32,676 nucleotides of DNA from an uncultured Prevotellaceae bacterium. Lineage in GTDB: Bacteria; Bacteroidota; Bacteroidia; Bacteroidales; Bacteroidaceae. The position numbers were made by a program, and so were the translations under genes. Positions 25,684-32,676 of the stretch are shown one piece after another. The stretch's first letter is position 1. Every line of letters starts with the position of its first letter. The notes beneath the pieces were generated by a model. It was not told where the DNA came from. It did not search any database and worked only from the letters and a program-made list of their open reading frames with translations. The stretch covers positions 1 through 32,676 of the forward strand of contig CAMHIM010000011.1 in NCBI GenBank assembly GCA_946185225.1, written 5' to 3'.

Positions 25684-26787
25684 ATGACCGACAATAATAG
25701 AGACATTCTGTTGGACGAGGCTCTTGACATCTGTGAGCAGCAGGGTCGTCACGTCACTCAGCAGCAGTTGGAGCGGCTTGACCGCGACGGCGAGTTGCTG
25801 GAGGCGTGCCGTGACCTCATGGCGCTGCATCGTGGCGTGGCCGAGGAAGTTGCACCGGTCGACGTTGACAGGCAATGGGAGCGTTTCAGCCAGCGGTACC
25901 GTCCTGCTGCCACCCGTCATATAGGGTGGTATGTCGCTCTTGCCGCTGCTGCCGCCGTTCTCGCCCTACTGGTCGTGACCCGTCCGTGGCATTCGGCTCC
26001 CAAGGATACCCTTGTCGGTGAGGCACCGCTGATTGTCTATCGTGGCGACTCCGTGAAGCAGCCTGTCACTGTTATCCGGCAGAATGGTGTTACTGTCAGT
26101 GCAACGCCCCAACAGTCTGTCGATGACATTCTCAGCGATATTGACGAGCATGCCGTAGAAGAAGTCCTTACCGTCAGCGTTCCCAAGGGAGAGACCTACT
26201 CCCTCGATTTGCCCGACGGCAGCCGTGTGCTGCTCTATGCCGACAGTCGCGTCGTCTTCCCGACCCGTTTCCAGGGTGCGGAGCGTCAGGTGAGGCTAAC
26301 CGGTGAGGCTTACTTCATCGTCGCCCGTGACCCTCAGCATCCTTTTATCGTCAAGACACCCTTTGCTGACACGCAGGTGCTGGGTACGGAATTCTATGTC
26401 CGGGCCTATGGCGAGGATGATGACCTGGTAGCACTCGTCAGCGGTAGCGTGTGCGTGAGCAATGACCGCCATTCCGTCGTCATGAAGCCTAACGAGCAGG
26501 CAGTCATGCACGCCGACCAGTTTGTCGTCAGTACCATTGACACCATGCCTTTCACCGCCTGGCGTGACGGCTATCTCTACTTTGACGATGTTGAGCTGGA
26601 GGACGTCATGAAGGCCATCGGCAAGAACTACAACCTCAGTGTGGAGTTCCGCAACAGCCGGTTGCTGAGTGACCGCGTGCACTTCGTTGCAGCCCGTAAC
26701 GAGGGCATCGGGGAAGTCATCAAGACGGTTAACCGCATGGGACGTATACACGTCTGGCAGGAAGGAAGTACGCTTGTCGTGGAGTAA
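25684..26787 (+). CDS. FecR-type anti-sigma factor with DUF4974 domain
   Basis: I choose the ATG at 25684; an upstream TTG in frame at 25669 would add five residues. The 367-residue product has a cytoplasmic N-terminal part (about 1-75, sigma-binding), one transmembrane segment (IGWYVALAAAAAVLALLVVT, about 80-100), and a periplasmic FecR domain near 155-255 (VSVPKGETYSLDLPDGSRVLL, then VRLTGEAYFIVARDPQHPF and VLGTEFYVRAY). A DUF4974 domain ends it (DVELEDVMKAIGKNYNLSVEF). It holds the sigma factor until the STN domain of the SusC-like transporter signals. It is followed by a strong terminator. Confidence 0.93.
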   Translation: MTDNNRDILLDEALDICEQQGRHVTQQQLERLDRDGELLEACRDLMALHRGVAEEVAPVDVDRQWERFSQRYRPAATRHIGWYVALAAAAAVLALLVVTRPWHSAPKDTLVGEAPLIVYRGDSVKQPVTVIRQNGVTVSATPQQSVDDILSDIDEHAVEEVLTVSVPKGETYSLDLPDGSRVLLYADSRVVFPTRFQGAERQVRLTGEAYFIVARDPQHPFIVKTPFADTQVLGTEFYVRAYGEDDDLVALVSGSVCVSNDRHSVVMKPNEQAVMHADQFVVSTIDTMPFTAWRDGYLYFDDVELEDVMKAIGKNYNLSVEFRNSRLLSDRVHFVAARNEGIGEVIKTVNRMGRIHVWQEGSTLVVE

Positions 26788-26806
26788 GCCCGTACCAAAA
26801 CCATGG

Positions 26807-26846
26807 AAAGCCCGCACTAAACGATGAGTTTGGTGCGGGCTTTCTT
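26807..26846. terminator. Terminator shared by the FecR gene and the convergent CoA-transferase gene
   Basis: AAAGCCCGCAC (26807-26817) pairs with GTGCGGGCTTT (26833-26843), and the inner AAA (26819-26821) with TTT (26829-26831) after a one-base mismatch. T-rich sequence follows on the plus strand, and the A-rich 5' arm supplies Ts on the minus strand. It lies 20 bases after the FecR stop and 22 before the end of the convergent gene. Confidence 0.85.
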
Positions 26847-26867
26847 ATGAAGCGATTCTTTCCGATC

Positions 26868-28376
26868 TTATCCCTTGATGTATTCGGAGAAGTCGGTCAG
26901 GTGCATGTCACCCTTGCGGGCCAGTGTGTCGTGCATGGCAAAGGCAGCCGTGAGGTTGTGGCGCGTCTGACCCATCTTCGAGAGTTTCAGGTAGTCCCAC
27001 AGCAGCTGCTTGTAGTCGGGGTGGGCACAGTTCTCGATGATGCACTCGGCACGCTGTGCGGGCGACTTGCCGCGCAGGTCGGCGATGCCCTGCTCCGTGA
27101 CGATGATGTTCACGTCGTGCTCCGAGGAGTCCTGATGGCTTACGAAGGGTACGATGGACGAGATGACACCGCCCTTGGCTGTTGACGGGCAGGTGAAGAT
27201 GCTGAGGTATGCGTTACGGATGAAGTCGCCCGAGCCGCCGATGCCGTTCATCATCTTCGTGCCGCTGATGTGGGTGGAGTTCACGTTACCGTAGAGGTCG
27301 GCCTCGATAGCCGTATTGATGGCGATGACGCCCAGTCGGCGGATGACCTCCGGCGAGTTGCTGATTTCGCTCTGGCGCAGGGTGAGGTGCTGTTTCATGT
27401 AGTCCATGTTGTCATAGACTTGCATCAGACAGTCGTTGGAGACGGTCAGTGAGCAGGCCGAGGCGTCCTTCACGCGGCCGTTGAGCATCATCTCGATGAC
27501 CGAGTTCTGAATCACCTCAGTGTAGATGTTGAAGTCGGGCACGTGCTTGTCCTCGCCCAGGGCACCGAGAATGGCGTTGGCCGTTGAGCCTACGCCGCTC
27601 TGCAGGGGCAGGAACTCCTTGGGGATGCGTCCTTTGTGCATCTCCTCCACGAGGAACTCGGCAGTGAGGAACCCGATTTTCTCAGTCACGGGGTCGCTGT
27701 CCTTGAAGGAGCGGGCCTCGTCAGGGATGTTACACTCCACAACACCCACAACCTTCTCCTTGGGAATGCTGACGTAGGGCTTGCCGATGCGGTCACTCAC
27801 CTTGGTAATCATGATGGGCTCACGGTAAGGGGGGTCCAGGGGCTCATAGACGTCGTGGATGAACTTGGCGTTAGGGTTATGGAAGGAGTTCAGCTCCAGG
27901 ATGACGTGCTTGGCCAGACGAGCTGCCGTAGGCGAGATGCCGCCGGCGGCGGTCAGGTAGACGTGGTAGTCGCTGCCTGCTTCCTCGATGTCGCACACTT
28001 CCAGGATGGCCCAGTCCACGTCGCCGTAGAACCCGTAGCGCAGCTCCTGTGCCATGTGGCTCAGGTGCAGGTCGTTGTAGGGTATCTCACCCAGGTTGAC
28101 GTGCTTGCGGAAGTCGGGATTGGTGGTGTAGGGCGCACGGTACTTGATGGCCTGTGCGTTGGCCATGTCGCCGTCTGTCGACTGTCCCGTGGAGGCACCG
28201 GTGAAGATGCCCACCTTAAACTCACGGCCAGCTTCGTGCTCCTTGATGGCGAGCTTGGCCAGCTCCTTGGTTGTTGCTTTGGCTACACCGGCAGGGGTGA
28301 AACCACTCATGGCGATGTTCTCGCCGTTCTTGATCATTGCTGCAGCCTCGGCAGCGGAAATACGTGTATATGCCAT
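26868..28376 (-). CDS. Acetyl-CoA hydrolase/transferase family protein (probable succinate:CoA transferase)
   Basis: A 502-residue cytoplasmic enzyme of the family I CoA-transferases. Such enzymes move CoA between acetyl- or propionyl-CoA and succinate, a step in the acetate, propionate and succinate fermentation of Bacteroidales. Evidence: MSGFTPAGVAKA near residue 23, GVGSTANAILGALG near 260, and the segment IYTEVIQNSVIEMM containing the expected catalytic Glu. Also present are GTKMMNGIGGSGDFIRNAYLSIF and SIVPFVSHQDSSEHDVNIIVTEQG in the C-terminal half. Which acyl-CoA pair it prefers cannot be told; hydrolase activity is the alternative. It lies 11 bases behind sufE, so the two are probably co-transcribed. 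It ends at the shared terminator. Confidence 0.92.
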   Translation of the reverse strand: MAYTRISAAEAAAMIKNGENIAMSGFTPAGVAKATTKELAKLAIKEHEAGREFKVGIFTGASTGQSTDGDMANAQAIKYRAPYTTNPDFRKHVNLGEIPYNDLHLSHMAQELRYGFYGDVDWAILEVCDIEEAGSDYHVYLTAAGGISPTAARLAKHVILELNSFHNPNAKFIHDVYEPLDPPYREPIMITKVSDRIGKPYVSIPKEKVVGVVECNIPDEARSFKDSDPVTEKIGFLTAEFLVEEMHKGRIPKEFLPLQSGVGSTANAILGALGEDKHVPDFNIYTEVIQNSVIEMMLNGRVKDASACSLTVSNDCLMQVYDNMDYMKQHLTLRQSEISNSPEVIRRLGVIAINTAIEADLYGNVNSTHISGTKMMNGIGGSGDFIRNAYLSIFTCPSTAKGGVISSIVPFVSHQDSSEHDVNIIVTEQGIADLRGKSPAQRAECIIENCAHPDYKQLLWDYLKLSKMGQTRHNLTAAFAMHDTLARKGDMHLTDFSEYIKG

Positions 28377-28387
28377 ATCCTAAATGT

Positions 28388-28807
28388 TTAATTCTTCATG
28401 TTATATGCCAGTGCGTAGGAGCGCATCTGCTTCACCATGGCCAGCAGACCGTTGGAGCGGGTGGGCGAGAGGTGTTCCTTCAGTCCTATCTGCTCGATGA
28501 AGTAGAGGTCAGCGTCGAGAATCTCCTGCGGTGTGTGTCCTGACAGTACGCGGATGAGCAGCGACACGATGCCCTTGACGATGAGGGCGTCGCTCTCGGC
28601 CGTGAAACGGATGACACCGTCCTCATAGTCGGCCTGCAGCCACACGCGGCTCTGGCAGCCGTCAATGAGGTTCTGCTCCGTCTTGTACTGCTCTGCCAGC
28701 GGCGCTTGGTCGTTGCCCAGGTCTATCAGCAGCTGGTATTTGTCCATCCAGTCCTCCAGGTCCTGGAATTCCTCGATAATCTCATCCTGTGTCTCGTTGA
28801 TGGTCAT
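28388..28807 (-). CDS. sufE: SufE family cysteine desulfurase activator
   Basis: A 139-residue protein, the usual length for SufE. It takes sulfur from the SufS cysteine desulfurase and passes it to the SufBCD scaffold for iron-sulfur cluster building. The acceptor Cys is present at position 51 in NLIDGCQSRVW, the same position as in E. coli SufE, and the surrounding segment is typical. The C-terminal half (LIVKGIVSLLIRVLSGHTPQEIL, then LSPTRSNGLLAMVKQMRSYA) completes the fold. No sufS, sufB, sufC or sufD is in the window, so it stands alone here. The 8-bp repeat array lies 15 bases upstream of its start. Confidence 0.94.
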   Translation of the reverse strand: MTINETQDEIIEEFQDLEDWMDKYQLLIDLGNDQAPLAEQYKTEQNLIDGCQSRVWLQADYEDGVIRFTAESDALIVKGIVSLLIRVLSGHTPQEILDADLYFIEQIGLKEHLSPTRSNGLLAMVKQMRSYALAYNMKN

Positions 28808-28822
28808 TCTTCTTTTCTTATT

Positions 28823-28886
28823 TCGTTGCTTCGTTGTTTCGATGTCTCGAGATCTCGAAATCTCGATGCTTCGGTATCTCGATGCT
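28823..28886. repeat. Eight-unit 8-bp tandem array between the U32 gene and sufE
   Basis: The trinucleotide TCG recurs at exactly 8-base steps (28823, 28831, 28839, 28847, 28855, 28863, 28871, 28879). The five variable bases are mostly ATGCT, ATGTC or AAATC-like, consensus TCGATNTC. The array fills most of the 84-base gap. On the minus strand it sits between the U32 stop and the sufE start, where control of sufE translation or transcription could act. No protein frame is involved. Confidence 0.8.
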
Positions 28887-28891
28887 TGTCT

Positions 28892-30136
28892 TTATTCTGC
28901 GGCGACAATCTTGAACAGCTTGTCGCTGGGGCGTATCTTGCCGCTGACGGGGATGGCTACGCGCGTGCCTTGGGGAGCCTCCTCGACGGGATGTCCGTCG
29001 TTGTCGTGAATCTCGGTGGCGGTGAGGTACATCACTCCCGTGGTGGGCCCTGTCACCAGCAGCCGGTCGCCCGTGCGGAACGTCGTGGCCTCGACGGAGA
29101 ACTCTCCCACACCCAGGCGGGAGAAGTACTTCATGCCCTTGCCCACGTACACCTTACGTTCCGTGGCACAGGAGCCGTACTCCTTGTTCCATTCGCCCAT
29201 CGTCTGTCCCTGGTAGTATCCGTCCCAGAAGCCGCGGTTGAAGACGGTTGCGAGGCGCTGGTCCCATGCGTCCTTCTTCTCTGTCGTGAAGGTCCCGTCG
29301 AGTACGGCCTGTATGGCCTCGCGGTAGCACTGCACGACAGTATAGACGTACTCCGGTCCGCGGGCACGTCCCTCAATCTTGAACACCCGCACCCCCGACG
29401 TCATCAGACGGTCAATGAAGCGGATGGTCTTCAGGTCCTTCGGCGACATGATGTACTTGTTGTCTATCTCCAGCTGGTAGCCCGTCTCGTTGTCGGTGGC
29501 TGTGTAGGAGCGTCGGCATATCTGGATGCACTCTCCGCGGTTTGCCGAGCGGTTGGCAGCGTGCAGCGACATGTAGCACTTGCCGGAGATGGCCATGCAG
29601 AGGGCGCCGTGGCAGAACATCTCGATGCGCACCAGTTCGCCTGACGGACCACAGATGTGCTGTTCCTCGACCTGGCGGTAGATGTCGGCCACCTGATCCA
29701 TGTTCAGTTCGCGGGCCAGGACGACAACGTCGGCAAACTGTGCGTAGAAGCGCAGTGCCTCGATGTTGGAGATGTTCAGTTGGGTGGAGAGGTGTACTTC
29801 GACGCCTCGCTGCCGGCAGTATTGCATGACGGCGACGTCGCTGGCGATGACGGCCGAGATGCCGGCATCGGCGGCAGCGTCGATGATGGCGTGCATGTCG
29901 TCCAGGTCCTCGCCGTAGATAATCGTGTTCACCGTCAGGTATGACTTCATGGCGTGTTCGCGGCACGTGGCAGCAATCTCACGGAGGTCGTCGATGGTGA
30001 AGGCGGAGGCAGACCCCGCCCGCATGTTCAGTCGGCCAATGCCGAAATACACGGAACCGGCACCGGCCTGGATGGCCGCTGTCAGTGACTCGCGGCTCCC
30101 GACGGGAGCCATTATCTCATAGTCGCGCGCGTTCAC
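28892..30136 (-). CDS. U32 family peptidase (TrhP/YegQ-like, probable RNA hydroxylation protein)
   Basis: A 414-residue protein if it begins at the GTG at 30136, which gives the usual few residues (VNARDYE) before the conserved IMAPVGSRESL. An ATG at 30112 would remove them, and a longer frame upstream of the promoter is not credible. U32 marks: QAGAGSVYFGIGRLNMR near 25, EVHLSTQLNISNIEAL near 110, and the Cys cluster EMFCHGALCMAISGKCYMS with RGECIQICRR downstream, expected to bind an iron-sulfur cluster. Members such as TrhP and RlhA take part in prephenate-dependent hydroxylation of tRNA or 23S rRNA; others were called collagenase-like proteases. The size and C-terminal extension favour TrhP-like. 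Substrate is inferred. Confidence 0.85.
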   Translation of the reverse strand: MNARDYEIMAPVGSRESLTAAIQAGAGSVYFGIGRLNMRAGSASAFTIDDLREIAATCREHAMKSYLTVNTIIYGEDLDDMHAIIDAAADAGISAVIASDVAVMQYCRQRGVEVHLSTQLNISNIEALRFYAQFADVVVLARELNMDQVADIYRQVEEQHICGPSGELVRIEMFCHGALCMAISGKCYMSLHAANRSANRGECIQICRRSYTATDNETGYQLEIDNKYIMSPKDLKTIRFIDRLMTSGVRVFKIEGRARGPEYVYTVVQCYREAIQAVLDGTFTTEKKDAWDQRLATVFNRGFWDGYYQGQTMGEWNKEYGSCATERKVYVGKGMKYFSRLGVGEFSVEATTFRTGDRLLVTGPTTGVMYLTATEIHDNDGHPVEEAPQGTRVAIPVSGKIRPSDKLFKIVAAE

Positions 30137-30141
30137 GGATG

Positions 30142-30149
30142 CAAAGGTA
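30142..30149 (-). promoter_or_regulatory. Putative -7 element of the U32 gene
   Basis: On the minus strand this reads TACCTTTG, matching TAnnTTTG. It ends 5 bases before the GTG at 30136, so the transcript would be essentially leaderless if that start is right. It mirrors the plus-strand element at 30194-30201. Confidence 0.58.
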
Positions 30150-30155
30150 CGTAAA

Positions 30156-30190
30156 AATGAAGAATTAAGAATGAAGAATGAAGAATTATT
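30156..30190. repeat. Five-unit 7-bp tandem repeat between divergent promoters
   Basis: Units AATGAAG, AATTAAG, AATGAAG, AATGAAG and AATTATT lie in exact 7-base register from 30156. They fill the space between the two mirrored -7 elements, so the array overlies the -33 areas of both promoters. It is AT-rich in a GC-rich region. Confidence 0.8.
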
Positions 30191-30193
30191 TCG

Positions 30194-30201
30194 TACCTTT
30201 G
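30194..30201 (+). promoter_or_regulatory. Putative -7 element of the C1 peptidase gene
   Basis: TACCTTTG matches TAnnTTTG and ends 8 bases before the ATG at 30210. With flanking bases it forms CGTACCTTTGC (30192-30202), the exact reverse complement of GCAAAGGTACG (30141-30151), so the divergent promoter pair is symmetric. Confidence 0.62.
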
Positions 30202-30209
30202 CGTCCAAT

Positions 30210-30977
30210 ATGAGACTTTTTACGTGTCTTTTGCTGTTTTCTCTTCTTCTCGGCGGGTGTCGTAAGGAGCCGTCGGCGAAGCACTTCACCCATGAGGTGC
30301 TCAATGGCATGACACCCGTCAAGGACCAGGGCCGCAGTCAGACGTGCTGGGTGTATGCCATGCTGGCAGCCATCGAGACGGAGCATATCATGCGGGGTGA
30401 CTCGGTGAACCTGTCTCCCGCCTACATGGAGAAGATGCTGGATAGGGAGTCTGCGGCGCCGTCCAGCAGACGTGGCATGGGTGCGACGCTCCTCCGTCTG
30501 CTGCAGAAGTACGGCATGGTGGGCTACGAGGCCATGCGTTCTGCTGACTATCCTGCTCCCCGCATGGTTTTCATGTATGGTGCCGAATACACGCCGCTGG
30601 AGTTTGCCCATTCCGTCTGTGCCCCCGGTGAGTATGTCGCGCTGACGAGCGACGATGATGCTCCGTACGGTGAGGAGGTGTGCATCGACCAGCCCGACAA
30701 CTGGCTCCGCGACCGTTTCTTGAATGTCCCCATGGATACATTGCTTGTGCGGACGGAGCGTGCCGTGCGCCGTCACCACGGAGTATGCTGGGAGAGCAAG
30801 GGTCACGCCATGGCCATCGTCGGTATTGCCCGCGACGAACGGGGCAGGAAGTATTTCGTCATGAAGAACTCGTGGGGTACCGACCGGCCCTACAAGGGGC
30901 TGGAGTATCTCTCCTTCCGCAAGTTCCGCGCGACGACGCTTGCCGTCGAGATGACAAGAGAGGCGTATCAGCAATAG
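30210..30977 (+). CDS. Papain-like (C1 family) cysteine peptidase lipoprotein
   Basis: I start at the ATG at 30210, just after the promoter; upstream in-frame codons at 30171 lie before it and are repeat DNA. The 255-residue product has a lipobox LLGGC (Cys17), so it is a predicted lipoprotein. Catalytic residues are all visible: Gln40 (oxyanion hole) and Cys46 in VKDQGRSQTCW, the His in KGHAMAIVGIA, and the Asn in KNSWGT. The segment between holds the usual papain insert. There is no propeptide: only about 17 residues lie between the lipid Cys and the start of the catalytic core. It is far shorter than bleomycin hydrolase-type aminopeptidases (about 450). Substrate is unknown. The gene runs convergent to cysS and shares its terminator. 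Confidence 0.85.
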   Translation: MRLFTCLLLFSLLLGGCRKEPSAKHFTHEVLNGMTPVKDQGRSQTCWVYAMLAAIETEHIMRGDSVNLSPAYMEKMLDRESAAPSSRRGMGATLLRLLQKYGMVGYEAMRSADYPAPRMVFMYGAEYTPLEFAHSVCAPGEYVALTSDDDAPYGEEVCIDQPDNWLRDRFLNVPMDTLLVRTERAVRRHHGVCWESKGHAMAIVGIARDERGRKYFVMKNSWGTDRPYKGLEYLSFRKFRATTLAVEMTREAYQQ

Positions 30978-30998
30978 TGTGTGATACGCCTCTCTTGT
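30954..30998. terminator. Long hairpin spanning the 3' end of the C1 peptidase gene, shared with cysS
   Basis: A perfect 17-base stem pairs 30954-30970 with 30982-30998 around an 11-base loop. The peptidase stop codon TAG (30975-30977) lies in the loop. On the plus strand TTGTTCTGTC follows. It lies 17 bases beyond the end of the convergent cysS gene, so it can end transcription from both sides. Confidence 0.75.
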
Positions 30999-31015
30999 TC
31001 TGTCATACCCATCTG

Positions 31016-32506
31016 TTACTTGTTCAGTTTCCAGGTAACGCCGTCCTTGGTGTCCTTCACCTCGAAGCCGGCGGCGGCCAGCTCGTCGCGTATCCTGTCG
31101 CTGGTAGCCCAGTCCTTGTCGGCCTTGGCCTTGGCACGCAACTCAAGAACCATGTCCATCACCTTGCCAAAGGCAGCCTCACGCTCGTCGTTGGTACCGC
31201 TCTTCTCGGCCTTGAGTCCGAGAATGTCCTCGGCGAAGAGGTGCATCACTTCCTTCAGCTCTTTCAGACAGTCGGCACAGATGGTAGCTTTGTGGTCAAT
31301 GAGCTTGTTGATGGTGGTGCAGGCCTCGAAGAGGTAGCTGATGACCTGTGGTGTGGCGAAGTCGTCGTTCATGGCGTCGTAGCACTTCTGTCGCAGGCTC
31401 TTGACGACCTTCTCCGTCTCGGGGTCACACTTGTCTGACACCTGAACACGTTCCAGGTCGCCGATGGCGTTCATCAGCTTCTCGTAACCCTTCTCGGCTG
31501 CCTGCAGGGCCTCGTTCGAGAAGTCCACGGTGCCGCGGTAGTGTGCCGAGAGCACGAAGAAGCGGATGGTCATGGGCGAGTAGGCTTTCTGCAGCAGCGG
31601 GTGGTTGCCCGTGAAGAACTGCTCCAGCGTGATGAAGTTGTTGTACGACTTGCCCATCTTCTGTCCGTTGATGGTCAGCATGTTGTTGTGCATCCAGTAC
31701 TTCACGGCCTGGTGTCCCATGGAGGCGACGGCCTGTGCTATCTCGCACTCATGGTGGGGGAAGACGAGGTCCATGCCACCTCCGTGGATGTCGAACTCCT
31801 CGCCCAGGTACTTGCGTCCCATGGCCGTGCACTCGCAGTGCCAGCCGGGGAAGCCGTCGCTCCAGGGTGAGGGCCAGCGCATGATGTGCTCGGGCTGTGC
31901 CTTCTTCCACAGGGCGAAGTCGGCCTGGTTCTTCTTCTCGCCGATGCCTGCCAGTTCGCGGCTCTCGTCCTTGATGTTCTCAAGCGAACGGCCGGAGAGG
32001 ATGCCATATTTGTACTTCTTGTTGTACGCCTCGATGTCGAAGTAGATGCTGCCGTTCGACTCGTAGGCGAAGCCGTTGTCCAGGATTTGCTGCACCAGCT
32101 GCTGCTGCTCGATGATGTGTCCCGTGGCATGCGGCTCGATGGAGGGGCGCAGCACGTTCAGCGCATCCATGGCCTGATGGTAGCGGTTGGTGTAGTACTG
32201 TGCTATCTCCATGGGCTCCAGCTGTTCCAGCCGTGCCTTCTTGGCAATCTTGTCCTCGCCTTCGTCGGCGTCATGCTCCAGGTGTCCTACGTCGGTGATG
32301 TTGCGTACATACCTTACCTTATAGCCCAGGTGCTTCAGGTAGCGGAAGACGAGGTCGAAGGTGATGGCGGGCCGGGCATGCCCCAGATGGGGGTCGCCGT
32401 AAACCGTCGGTCCGCAGACGTACATGCCCACGTTGGGGGCGTGGAGCGGTTCGAAGCGCTCCTTCTGGCGTGTCAGTGTATTGTAAATGACAAGTCTTGA
32501 TTCCAT
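31016..32506 (-). CDS. cysS: Cysteinyl-tRNA synthetase
   Basis: A 496-residue class I aminoacyl-tRNA synthetase that charges tRNA-Cys. The HIGH-type motif is HLGH (residues 40-43) after [11 protein letters not shown], whose Cys31 is the first zinc ligand. Further zinc ligands lie in [10 protein letters not shown] and the FPHHECE segment. The KMSKS-type motif is KMGKS in [11 protein letters not shown]. The helical anticodon-binding C-terminal part follows and ends with the family's usual small domain ([31 protein letters not shown]). Length and order match the family. It is read on its own strand from an AT-rich 31-base gap behind the next gene, with no clear promoter element seen. Confidence 0.97.
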   Translation of the reverse strand: MESRLVIYNTLTRQKERFEPLHAPNVGMYVCGPTVYGDPHLGHARPAITFDLVFRYLKHLGYKVRYVRNITDVGHLEHDADEGEDKIAKKARLEQLEPMEIAQYYTNRYHQAMDALNVLRPSIEPHATGHIIEQQQLVQQILDNGFAYESNGSIYFDIEAYNKKYKYGILSGRSLENIKDESRELAGIGEKKNQADFALWKKAQPEHIMRWPSPWSDGFPGWHCECTAMGRKYLGEEFDIHGGGMDLVFPHHECEIAQAVASMGHQAVKYWMHNNMLTINGQKMGKSYNNFITLEQFFTGNHPLLQKAYSPMTIRFFVLSAHYRGTVDFSNEALQAAEKGYEKLMNAIGDLERVQVSDKCDPETEKVVKSLRQKCYDAMNDDFATPQVISYLFEACTTINKLIDHKATICADCLKELKEVMHLFAEDILGLKAEKSGTNDEREAAFGKVMDMVLELRAKAKADKDWATSDRIRDELAAAGFEVKDTKDGVTWKLNK

Positions 32507-32537
32507 GTTGATTGTTGTAATTTATTGATGGTTGTTT

Positions 32538-32676
32538 TTACTTCTTCCGGAACTTGCGCCCGTTTCGTCCCTGCTGCCGTGCCTCGTCGGAGTAGAGGAT
32601 GTAGATGCCGGGCTTCAGCAGCGTGCGCCACGTGCCGTCCTTCACCTGCTGGCGGGTAGCCACGCAGCGGCCCTGC
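32538..32676 (-). CDS. 3' end of an unrecognised gene (45 codons visible)
   Basis: This frame runs off the window edge and stops at 32538-32540. The visible C-terminus contains LLKPGIYILYSDEA and ends in a basic tail (RQQGRNGRKFRKK). It lies 31 bases upstream of cysS on the same strand, so the two may be co-transcribed. I do not recognise the protein. The lack of stops over the visible codons and the ordinary codon use support a real gene, but the stretch is short. Confidence 0.5.
   Translation of the reverse strand, partial: QGRCVATRQQVKDGTWRTLLKPGIYILYSDEARQQGRNGRKFRKK

Noticed and set aside
30210..30977. Bleomycin hydrolase-type aminopeptidase C
   Set aside because: The catalytic residues fit the C1 superfamily, but the protein is little over half the length of that group and is a lipoprotein.

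Overview
The window is a Bacteroidales chromosome segment, most likely from a Prevotellaceae member. The evidence is SusC/SusD, DUF3575, DUF5119 and fimbrillin proteins, DUF4843 and PKD-like lipoproteins, a FecR/DUF4974 anti-sigma factor, and Bacteroidales-type TAnnTTTG promoter elements. Base composition looks GC-rich for the group, and the genus cannot be fixed from sequence alone. No tRNA, rRNA, CRISPR array, insertion sequence or prophage gene was seen.

Layout. (1) 1-1446: the 3' part of pnp and its terminator. (2) 1447-1771: a noncoding stretch holding a five-unit 22-bp array, a G10 tract and a promoter. (3) 1772-15936: nine same-strand genes, tightly spaced. The first six form a Bacteroidales fimbria locus: DUF3575, DUF5119 lipoprotein, three fimbrillin-like lipoproteins, and a second DUF3575. 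The last three are an OmpA-domain/TPR protein, an outer-membrane protein that reads as three tandem barrels, and a TPR protein. I infer that these three build an envelope platform for the fimbria; this is the best candidate for an undescribed system. (4) 15987-16634: a hemolysin III/PAQR membrane protein. (5) 16728-24919, minus strand: a SusC/SusD uptake operon (SusC with an STN domain, SusD, DUF4843, PKD-like lipoprotein, TlpA-type thioredoxin). It is divergent from an ECF sigma factor and FecR anti-sigma factor (25148-26787), which is the usual trans-envelope signalling arrangement. (6) 26868-30136, minus strand: acetyl-CoA hydrolase/transferase family CoA-transferase, SufE and a U32 peptidase-family protein. 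(7) 30210-30977: a papain-like lipoprotein, divergent from the U32 gene. (8) 31016-32506, minus strand: cysS, followed by the 3' end of an unrecognised gene.

The noncoding DNA is unusually periodic: a 22-bp array of five units, a 22-bp-spaced repeat pair, an 8-bp array of eight units and a 7-bp array of five units, each in a different intergenic gap. Three promoters sit so close to their start codons that the transcripts would be leaderless or nearly so. Convergent gene pairs share hairpins.
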